A stretch of DNA of 64,000 nt from Limnephilus marmoratus. Lineage: Eukaryota; Arthropoda; Insecta; Trichoptera; Limnephilidae. Each line of letters opens with the position of its first letter. Within the stretch, counting starts at the first letter, position 1. Below the pieces are notes generated by a model. It did no database searches. It had not been told where the DNA came from and saw only the letters and a program-made list of their open reading frames with translations. The stretch lies in NCBI GenBank assembly GCA_917880885.1, contig OU862927.1, positions 20,601,450 through 20,665,449 of the forward strand. The letters run 5' to 3'. Both the position numbers and the translations under genes were made by a program. This document shows, piece after piece, positions 55,637 to 64,000 of this stretch.

Positions 55637-57100
55637 AGAAGTTTAATTAGTTATTTTAGGTAGGTAGTCGGTATCTATGCTAAAATGGTAGTAGTCATTT
55701 CAAAGTATGAACAGATGGGTTTATTACAGCATTTGACCTTACTATTCCATAAATAAACTCAAGTTGGCATACGTTCATTCCAGCGCCGAGGGAATATATT
55801 CAATTAAACCAAAACTTAATATTTATTAATGGATTTATTCCGTCATTAAACTCAGCAAACGATGAGAGTACAAAAACAAATCGTAATGTTGAATGTACTC
55901 GAGTGCATGATATTTTAAATGTAAAATTCCTAGATATGTGAATTCTAAGTGTAATACTAAACTTTATGAAGTATAATGATTTGATAAAAATTATTCAACA
56001 ATTATTTAATAATATTTTTGGCAGATTCTTTCAAACTGGTTCAATGTGCCAAGTTTGAAATAGAATTTGTTAAGTATTTATTTTTACTTCATCTTTACAA
56101 AGCAGTTTTCATTCATTGATATCATGAGATTGATTGAAACATATAAACATTTATGTTATATTCAAGCAGGAGTGAGGGATAGAACTTCCAAGAAATATAA
56201 TCACTATTGATGGCTGCCAGAACACTTTAAATGTTGACATTGAAAAAAAATCATCGGTTTGACAATTTGGTAATAAATCCATCATTATGTTTGACACTGT
56301 CAAGCCAACAATTTCAAATTTGATGTAGACCATTGCAACAACTGTCAAGATAGTCTTTTAAAGCCGGCTGACAGTAGAAAATTCAACATTTTGTCAAAGT
56401 GACTATATTTTTTTCAGTGAATTCTTTATCTGACAATGTCGAGCCATAATATCTATCTGACAAGACAAGAGACTGATGTGCGGACATTCAAAAAATCTTA
56501 ACAGTAATTTATTTTCAGAATTTTGATCACAACAGCTGGCAAGATGATAGTCTTAATTTGGCTGACATTAGAAAAATTGCCTATTTGTCAATTTGAAAAC
56601 AATTTTTCAATTTGACAATATCAGACAATCATCAACAGTTTTATGATGATAAAAGAACTGGCGTATTTGATATATTTTTGGTTAACAAATTCATCATGAT
56701 ATATTATGTATTACGAGAAAAACTTAACTACGAAGAATAACAATCATAGTTTTAACTTAACAACTTATAACATAATGCATAATGTCTAACATGATAATGA
56801 TTACAGAGGGACGAAACATATAAAAGCAAGTATTAGTAACTTAAATTAAACATAATGGTAGGTAAAGATAAATAAAATTTTAACAATCTGAGTTGTCCCA
56901 AATAAAGCAAGTTGTAACTTCACTGAAGTAAAACTTGATATTTCGTAGTTTTGTCATAAAATATTTTTTAAAAAGACACTCATCACTTATAACTACTAGT
57001 AAACTACATATTCCTAAATTTGAAATCTCAATTTTACCGAATAATTTATAACAAAACTACCAGAATAACTGTTTTTCGCAGAACACATTGCCTTAATCTT
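55637..57100. other. AT-rich stretch with loose internal repetition
   Basis: No gene was seen. Between 56240 and 56650 the motifs TTTGACAAT, CTGACAATGTC, GTCAAGCCA and GGCTGACA recur without a fixed period, suggesting an old, decayed repeat. Confidence 0.35.
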
Positions 57101-57404
57101 CTCAGATCATTATTGAAAGGAAATAAATCTCGAATTCATTATAAATTTTCCATGATTCTGTGTGGGAAAGGCAAAAGGGGATGAGTAAAAACTCTAGCTG
57201 AAGTCCCCGGTGATGCCCGGGATTTACACAGAGTTTTCGAAATAAAATGTAGACAGTGACCTTCCCCTTGTTATGAAGGTCACATGTGCAAAGTTTCATT
57301 AACCTCGGCATAAAACTGTAGATTTGCATACAAATCAAATTCACACCGCATGCCAGCCCGCTCGTCTTCCACATACAGACATTCTCCTTTATGTCTTTAC
57401 TAAG

Positions 57405-57865
57405 TACAAAATGAAGTCGCTCACGCTGTATGTGCGCTTAGATCTTTTAAGCTACGCAACGGATTTTCATGCGGTTTTCACCAATAGATAGAGTGATTCA
57501 TGAGGTAGGTTTTTAGGTATATAATTAGTCAAGGTTTTGTGTAAATCGGTTGAAATACATAATATATCTGGCCAAGCGGCAGCGTGATGTGGATTTGATT
57601 TAACAGATGGCGTTGGTTATAAAGGTTTCGTTAGCCACAGCAACGTGTGTCCGGGTCTACTAGTATTATATATTTCATCCAATTTACACAAAACAATAAC
57701 AAGTTATATACCTAAACCTTCCTCATGAATCACTCTATGTGTTGGTGAAAACCACATGAAAATCCGTTCAGTAGTTTTTGAGTTTATCGCGAACTGTCTG
57801 TTCGACAGACAGACTGTCTGACAGGCAGACGCGGCGGAGGACTTTAATTTATAATATGTAGAGAT
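57405..57865. repeat. Inverted pair of interspersed repeat E
   Basis: A minus-strand copy (57405-57660) with CATGCGGTTTTCACCAATAG and GTGTCCGGGTCTACTAGT is followed by a plus-strand copy (to 57865) with GGTGAAAACCACATGAAAAT, TAGTTTTTGAGTTTATCGCG and a CTGTCTG-rich stretch ending TAATATGTAGAG. It parallels the pair at 34360-34965. Confidence 0.65.
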
Positions 57866-58339
57866 TAATTATTATGGCCATTGCATCAGTTAAAATCCAT
57901 ATGCTTTTATATCTTGATGATAAATATGTAACTAACAGAAAAATTGGCACAATTCCCATAACTTGATTATTCGAACCATCTCTCTTTTCCTTTCACACAC
58001 AGAAATGTTCATTTATCATAGATTTATTTACTGTAAATAAAAATGTTTACATTTATTTCACAATTCAAAAGTAACAAAGATTCTTATCACTTATTTCATA
58101 CTTGATTATAAAGATGTTATAAAATTTTATTCCTAAAATATGTAATCAATTTACATTTTTAGCAAAATTTTTGGTACAAAAGCTCAATCTAACAACTATA
58201 ACAATGTATCATGTTCATAATATCATAACAGTCATTTCGGGACAACCAAATGCATTCAAATATCCCTAAAATTACCATGGAAATCACAATAATTACTTTT
58301 TAACAGTTTCACGTAATAAATTTTATCTATGGTTCCATG

Positions 58340-58500
58340 CATGCACATGTGATTACATATATATATATGTGATTACAAACATACATATGTGATTGCAAAC
58401 ATACAATATGTTTTGCATAATTACGTATACACGATAACATACATACACACTTATGTGATCACATGTTTGTTATGATCTAACACACGCATTTGTGATTCCA
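58340..58500. repeat. Imperfect microsatellite of ATGTGATTACA units
   Basis: ATGTGATTACA-like units alternate with TATATATA and CATACA runs, giving a degenerate purine-pyrimidine alternating tract. Confidence 0.6.
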
Positions 58501-58509
58501 TCATATTAC

Positions 58510-60050
58510 GTGAAAAAATAAATAAATGTATGAATCGCAGTTTGCAGAGAAATAATTGGTATTTTAATAGAAGAGAACAGATGATTAACCCAATTGATTT
58601 TGATCGAAATATTACTTTACTTGTTGTTAATATAAATCCAGTAAATAAAATAATATTATTAATAATTTAGAAAACTACAACAGGGATGACAATATGAATT
58701 ATGGGACTATTGCGAGTGTCTGTGTTGTGTGTATTTTGTTTAGAACAGTGTTGCATTGTACAAAATCTATATATTTAATATTTAAGCATTAGGTACAATA
58801 TATTTATAAATGTATATTCAACTTTATTAAGCTCATTTAAATTTGCAGCAGGAATTATGCAAAATATAACATTTTATTGTAGCAAATTTTAAAGAAAATA
58901 CAATGATAAAAATACCCTGTGATTTTCATAATTTTTAGTAATTATCTGATTCTAGTACGAAATTTTCTTGCGTGTTAATCATTGGCTTCAGATCTATTTA
59001 AAATTAATGGGCCCAGATATACAAAGTATGCGTTATAAATTAAACTAACGCATTCCTTAAAATCTATTAATGAACAGAGTACATAAATACATAGTTGTTA
59101 TTGAAGCCAAATTGACCTCCCAATCCACTGGTATTAACTTAATTGGATTACATTACTGGGTAGTTTTAGTTTGGTAAAGTATGTTGGATTTATTTCATTA
59201 TTTCACTGTAAAACGTGCTTCTAATTCAATGTATTTCAAGGAACTGAAGAGTTAGTTGTTTCTTTAGGAATGTCTGTGTTATCAACATTTTTTTTATAAT
59301 TTCCACAGTCTCTAAGCATCTGATCACAATTTGTGTAAAAAGCGATACCCTGCCACCAAATAATAAGTATTAACATCTTTTCGCTATTTAAATGGCCTAA
59401 ACACAAGGTAACTAGACATCCTTAAGCATTTAGTATTCTCTGCTACCACGTAACCTAAGCTTTATCAAACTCAACTAAGGTCCACTTATAATTCGCATTA
59501 GATTAACAAGTATAATATGTTGGTGCATTTTTTCACAACATTTAGTTTGATTTCTAATTTACACAGTTCAGACTTAGAATTGTACGGTGATTGTGAAAGT
59601 CCAAAGTAAGCCAATCAAACTTTGGTAAACAGTCATTAACAAAACATGATAATTATCTTTAGGCTCACTGATTCAGGCGTAATTTTTGTGACAGTAATAA
59701 TTATAGGGACTTACTCATTATTAAGGGCATTATTTATAGTATAAACTTATCTAACAACAATGTTTCATATATTTCTTAAAGATACATCATCTCTGAGTGT
59801 TTGAAATTTATCTTGCTGGTTTCACGACACAATAATGAAGTAATTTATTTTAAATTGGTTTTACATTTAAGTGTAAAATATTTATTAGCAGGTCGGTTTC
59901 CTTTTATATTACTGTGGTGCAGTAAAACAATTGTATTGCCGTCGTTTTGTTTAAAACGGAATACGAGTATTGGGAACAGAGACAATGCATCAGTACACTC
60001 ATCTTAAAATAAATATGTGAACAATATGAAACAAAAACATCTCACTGCAG
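58510..60050. other. AT-rich stretch downstream of the two-frame locus
   Basis: Low in recognisable repeats. Part of it is likely the 3' untranslated region of the minus-strand locus. Confidence 0.35.
59881..59886 (-). promoter_or_regulatory. Candidate polyadenylation signal
   Basis: AATAAA on the minus strand, about 165 bp after the stop of the 179-codon frame. It is placed sensibly, but it is one of many chance hexamers in AT-rich DNA. Confidence 0.3.
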
Positions 60051-60590
60051 CTATACGTCTTCCGAATCGGATCGAATTGAATCGTAATTAGAATTTTTAC
60101 TTCTCAACATTCTCAGGAATGAACCCACTGCAAATATTGTTCTGCGATGACGATGGAATATTCCTTGGTATAGAGCGTCCCTCAAGGCTTTACGATCGTC
60201 TGTTATGGAATGTTGCGCACTAAGGATTATGTCCGACTGGGTGTTGATGGACTTCTGGTGGTGGAGAGAAGCCTGCTTCTTGTCTAGAGACTTCTGGTTG
60301 GGAAGGCTGATGGTGGACTCGATTGAAGCGTTCTTCGTACGCCGAAGATCCAGGGTTCGTTTTACGGTAGATTGGCATTCGGGGACGGATCTCTGCGTGG
60401 CGAGCTTTGATTTGTTGGCCGGAGCGTCCGGCGCGAAGCTCAACTCCACCGACTTCTGGCTCACCGCTGCTGAACGGTTCAGAGTCCGGCCGTGAGGGGC
60501 CGTCGATGAGCCACTGTCCGGAGGCTTCGGCTTCATTGACTTGTCATCACTCGACCCCACCATCGTTTGTTCCGATTGCAGAGCCAACAT
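60051..60590 (-). CDS. Unknown protein, 179 codons, second frame of a two-frame locus
   Basis: Starts MLALQSEQTMVGSSDDKSMK; the ATG context is AAATATG, and an in-frame TAA lies 15 bases upstream, so this ATG is the first possible start. The first 120 residues are Ser-, Lys- and Gln-rich and look disordered (for example PPDSGSSTAPHGR). The last 50 residues are denser and look conserved: DDRKALRDALYQGIFHRHRR, TIFAVGSFLRMLRSKN, then an acidic end, SDSEDV. I see no signal peptide or membrane span. I do not recognise the family. Codon use and GC content are far above the surroundings, which supports real coding. The first AG in this reading lies about 13 codons in, so joining it to the frame upstream by splicing is not straightforward. 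Confidence 0.7.
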   Translation of the reverse strand: MLALQSEQTMVGSSDDKSMKPKPPDSGSSTAPHGRTLNRSAAVSQKSVELSFAPDAPANKSKLATQRSVPECQSTVKRTLDLRRTKNASIESTISLPNQKSLDKKQASLHHQKSINTQSDIILSAQHSITDDRKALRDALYQGIFHRHRRTIFAVGSFLRMLRSKNSNYDSIRSDSEDV

Positions 60591-60856
60591 ATTTAGGCAG
60601 TATTAATAATAAAAGCACTTGAAATCTAGTTAACTGTCACTGTCGGCAACCTCGTTAGTTCACAACTCTGAATAAAGTGAGTATAACTTTACAACAGATT
60701 AGAGTTCATTGAACAGTTTTAAACATGTAAACATGTTATTGTTTTGAATTAAGTCACTCTCGATTGAAAAATGATTAAAATAAAACCAAGGACTAATTAC
60801 TTAAGACCTCTAAAGGCAGTGCCTAATAAGAACACGGAGAAACTACCAGTTCTTAC
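60591..60856 (-). other. Spacer or intron between the two minus-strand frames
   Basis: On the minus strand it opens with an excellent donor, GTAAGAAC, directly after the TGA of the upstream frame. A possible acceptor, CTCACTTTATTCAG, ends near 60681. Using both leaves about 90 nt before the second ATG, with stops in the frame of the first protein. The two frames could thus sit on one transcript or be separate. Confidence 0.45.
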
Positions 60857-62206
60857 TCAATCAGTAGGCGGCGGTCTGGATTCGACACAACACTCCACGG
60901 AAGGCACTGACAAGTTAAAGGATTGTCCAGGTTGCAGGTTCGTGGTATGGGACGGGGTCTCGCGGCACTCGCTAAGTGTTATCTGAGGCACGTCCGCCTT
61001 GTTGATGTTGATGTCCAACTCACACAGAGATCTGTCTATCTCAGCCAGGCAGTCCCGCTTGTTATTAAGGCAATGACTGAGTGTTCCCTGCTGCTGTGTT
61101 GTGCTCATACTAATGGTGGTCTCTTCCCCCTTCCCACTGATATTTCCCAAACGGCTATCAGAATTGATCACTTCGCCACTTGTGTTAATTGATGTATTGT
61201 CACTTTTATTACCAGCTGAAATTAAGTCACTCAAGTTGACATTAAAATTATTTAAACATCCATTAGGAGGCTCGCTGACAATCGGTAGAGCGGGGGATTC
61301 TTTGTTGCACAATGGTTTATTAGGCAACACTCTCTTCGACACGGGGAAAATTAAATCTGTTTGTTGATAATATTCAGGAATATTATACAATTCCTCGAAG
61401 AGATGTGGCTCAGTAACGCTCACAAGGTTTTCAGAACTATCACGGTATTTATTATAAAACTTCTCACTGGTTTTTTCACTGACTTTATGATTCACAACTG
61501 ATTGGAGCGAGTCCAAGTGACTCTGAAAAAGGAAGTTGTAAGTGTTGTTGACACTCCACACGGAGAAGGCCGATTGGGGTCTATTGACAGAGAAGGAGGT
61601 GTTCACTGTTGCATCGCTCAACATCTCAGAAAGCTGAGCCGAAGCTTGCGAACGCACCGCACCGCACAATATTGCATTAGAACTGAGAATCCTTTTAAAG
61701 TCGGTCACTTTTCTGGCTTCCCTTATTTGAATCAATGTTTTGTTCTCAAGGTGGTGTGAATTCAAGTGACGCCTGACGCTCACCGGGTTATTACTGCTTC
61801 TGGCGCATTCCTTACTGGTCGCCTCGCTTCTGCAACTGACGTTAGCTCTCCGGTTGTTTTGGCAAGGAGTCAAGCGGTGCTCTGGCAAGTCGGGTTGGCA
61901 CTTGGGGCAGCCATGGTGGGTGGACCCTTCTCCAGTATCTGCATCCAGCAGCAAGGGTTCTGGTAAAGATTGAACAGGAATATTAATACAAGATCTTGGA
62001 AAAGTTACCTTTCTTAGCTTAACTCTTTTTTTATAACGCTTCTTAGGTTTATTTTGAACAAGGCTGCTTTCCGGTGTGACTTTGCTTTGGTAGAATGTTT
62101 TACCATCGATGAAGATAATAGGATTCGGTTTGTTTGATTTGTATTTAGGGGAAGTCCTATCTAACAATGCAACGTTCCTTCCGTTCACGGCAAGCGAAGA
62201 CAACAT
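60857..62206 (-). CDS. Unknown protein, 449 codons, first frame of a two-frame locus
   Basis: An uninterrupted minus-strand frame beginning MLSSLAVNGRNVALLDRTSP, with an in-frame stop (TAA) 9 bases upstream. The N-terminus has NPIIFIDGKTFYQSK. A strongly basic patch follows near residue 55 (PKKRYKKRVKLRKVTF), which could be a nuclear signal. A Cys/His-rich segment near residues 95-135 has HHGCPKC and later single Cys residues. The rest is Ser-, Asn- and Thr-rich with FEELYNIPEYYQQTDLIFP. No known domain, signal peptide or membrane span is visible. It ends VESRPPPTD and TGA. Length and GC content against AT-rich surroundings make a real gene likely. I infer a regulatory or scaffold protein only from composition, weakly. 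Confidence 0.75.
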   Translation of the reverse strand: MLSSLAVNGRNVALLDRTSPKYKSNKPNPIIFIDGKTFYQSKVTPESSLVQNKPKKRYKKRVKLRKVTFPRSCINIPVQSLPEPLLLDADTGEGSTHHGCPKCQPDLPEHRLTPCQNNRRANVSCRSEATSKECARSSNNPVSVRRHLNSHHLENKTLIQIREARKVTDFKRILSSNAILCGAVRSQASAQLSEMLSDATVNTSFSVNRPQSAFSVWSVNNTYNFLFQSHLDSLQSVVNHKVSEKTSEKFYNKYRDSSENLVSVTEPHLFEELYNIPEYYQQTDLIFPVSKRVLPNKPLCNKESPALPIVSEPPNGCLNNFNVNLSDLISAGNKSDNTSINTSGEVINSDSRLGNISGKGEETTISMSTTQQQGTLSHCLNNKRDCLAEIDRSLCELDININKADVPQITLSECRETPSHTTNLQPGQSFNLSVPSVECCVESRPPPTD

Positions 62207-62330
62207 AGAAATTTATACATCGAACCCTGCAATTTACGTGAGTTTATAAATGAATATGTTAGAAAATCAGTTCCGCGAGTCGCTGTATTCGCGCTGAGCG
62301 TTGGGGGTAAACTGAGCTACAAGCCGAACA
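62207..62330 (-). promoter_or_regulatory. Possible 5' exon border or start region of the two-frame locus
   Basis: Two readings are open. A splice acceptor, AAATTGCAG, would start an exon at 62226, 20 bases before the ATG. Alternatively an initiator-like CTCAGTTTAC at 62309-62314 would give a 5' untranslated region of about 105 bases. Neither has a TATA box at the right place. Confidence 0.25.
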
Positions 62331-64000
62331 GAAAGCAGAACGGGTCGTAGGTGAATTTTATTTTTCAGTTCGACATTCTCGATCGTTCGCCTGACGTCTA
62401 AAGTCTAAAACCTGACAGCTTTCAGGTTTGCCCAAGGCCTATGGACTGCTATACCCATCAATAATACTACAAGAGGCATTGTACCGAAAGTAGAGCGCTT
62501 TATTCACTTTATTGGAGTGAACTTGTGAATTCTTCCGAATCGATTTAGATTATATAGGACACGGAGCGGTGTGGTAATCGCTGGCCGTTGCTGCCATTCC
62601 CAAAGACACTCATTTAACGAGGCCCCATTATTTCACATTCGATAAAGGAAGCAAACATGCGGCGCTGTTTCAAACAGCCCATTACTAATAATTAAAGAGG
62701 CTCTTTATGATGTGTGCGGAAGATATAGAGCTAACGGATGTTACACTGCGTATCCAAAATTAGCAACACGAATTTAATTTCGGTGAATAATTATGACTTT
62801 CATAGGCACGAGAAAGTACGTAGGTAAATATGTAGGGTTATATTATTAAAACCTACCTTTTGTAAAAAAAAAACGTAACCCGTCGTTGCTATCAAAGTTA
62901 TTTTTTCCTAACGACCAATTCTACAACTTTGGATTTGAATTTTGAACTTAACCAGTAAATTATGATTATTCAATATTTTTTTGCTTCCAAACTTAAAAGG
63001 ATATTACTAGAGAAAACCAGAAAAATGTCATTTTTAAATCAGATTTTAAACGTATTGTCACTTTTTCACAAAAAAATTATAAATGGATTTCGAAAGATTG
63101 TTCATAAATCTAGCATTCGCATGTTTAAATTTTGAGAAAAAATGTTTATTTTTAGTATAATAAGGTTATACCATAGGTCGTTGGCAGATTTGTTAAATTT
63201 ACAAAAAAAAATGTATTATACCACACCCATTTCAAATCATATAATCATGCAGTAAAATAAATCAATACATTATCAGGGTATAGCATATTTTAGAATTTTA
63301 ATTTTAGTTTAAATAAAATCATTAAAAAATATATACGTACATGTGTTTCTTTACAAAAATTGGTCTGTTTGTGTATTTATTTGCGCACTTACAAACTAAT
63401 ATATTTCAGATATTTTTAACATTCTTATTTACCTTAGACATTATTGAAAATAAATGTAAATACTTATAATCAAAACATATTTACAAAAAGTACATAATTT
63501 TAATAGTTTTATCATCACGCCTTTCAGCATTTTTGGATGTAGGTATAAATTAAAGCAAATTTGAAAAAAGTAAAATCGGTATTGAGTTATAATTTTAAAA
63601 AGCTGTTACGGAGAACAATTAATCTTTCTCATTCAAACCGCCGCCCGTGTACGATCGTAAGAACAACTTTCGACGAAATGTGGATTTTCGACCGCTGGCT
63701 GGTTAAACGCTCTTAAATATGCTGAAAAAAAATTTCTTCCAAGAAAGAAAAAAAAAGAAACGAATGCATTATTTGTCGAAGCTATTTTTATCTTGTTGAG
63801 TAATTGATAAAAATACTACATAATTATTAAAAAGCTACAAAACTAATGTTAGAAACATTATTAATATTGACCTATAAATTTCAGACAGAAATGCTGTGCT
63901 AATTTCATGTTACTAAAACTCACCGTTCGAATGATTTTGCACAGAGTATTTCAAAACATGGTAAATATACAGTTTATTTTAAAAATACTTTGTATCAGTT
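62331..64000. other. Upstream flank of the two-frame locus
   Basis: No frame of note. GC-richer patches at 62335-62460 and 63640-63700 may be promoter or untranslated exon sequence. The rest is AT-rich and low in recognisable repeats. Confidence 0.3.

Noticed and set aside
60205..61966. Plus-strand frames opposite the two unknown proteins
   Set aside because: They are shadows of the GC-rich minus-strand coding sequence.
63640..63715. Possible untranslated first exon of the two-frame locus
   Set aside because: Only a GC-rich patch is visible. No convincing donor could be fixed, so it is not annotated.
1..64000. CRISPR array, bacterial operon or integrated bacterial DNA
   Set aside because: The only regular array (23.1-24.6 kb) has no spacers. 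There are no operon-like gene runs, and splice sites are eukaryotic.

Overview
The window is nuclear DNA from an animal, almost certainly an insect with an AT-rich, transposon-laden genome. The evidence is: genes split by GT-AG introns of 1.5 to 6.7 kb; no operons or ribosome binding sites; a great many mariner, hAT, piggyBac-like, foldback, SINE and LINE remnants; and short runs of the insect telomere-like motif CCTAA. I cannot resolve the order of insect. Most long open frames are either transposon relics or chance frames in repeats.

Two host loci stand out. The first is a plus-strand RhoGAP gene of the ARHGAP12/15/27 type. Five coding exons are visible: 30704-30904, 37560-37735, 39238-39379, 41361-41466 and 43126-43327. 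Every splice phase agrees, the arginine finger is present, and the protein ends just after the GAP domain. Its 5' exons (PH, WW and SH3 parts in the vertebrate family) were not found and probably lie upstream. The second locus, on the minus strand at 60.05-62.21 kb, has two consecutive intact open frames of 449 and 179 codons. They are separated by 266 bp, and the first ends in a TGA placed directly on a strong splice donor. I do not recognise either protein. A third, weaker candidate is a small two-exon gene at 21.99-22.39 kb, next to a decayed unknown frame at 21.1-21.6 kb on the other strand.

Layout. 0-10 kb: foldback elements, a CT-rich repeat, a LINE tail and a complete non-autonomous hAT element (6235-7862) with GC-rich cargo. 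10-21 kb: tRNA-derived SINEs of three families and several LINE 3' ends. 23.1-24.6 kb: a 77-bp satellite array with a 420-bp higher-order unit. 25.3-26.6 kb: a tRNA-like SINE cut by a hAT element with a perfect 8-bp target duplication. 30.7-43.3 kb: the RhoGAP gene, whose introns hold a deleted mariner, nested MITEs, a LINE fragment and SINEs. 43.6-57.9 kb: a second mariner, more SINEs, long hairpins, a piggyBac-like MITE, a perfect 76-bp-arm palindrome and a hAT element with a transposase tail. 58-64 kb: low-repeat DNA with the two-frame locus.

There is no sign of a CRISPR array, bacterial operon, rRNA or functional tRNA gene. All family names come from reading motifs, not from a search. The SINE and MITE family letters are local labels for this window only.
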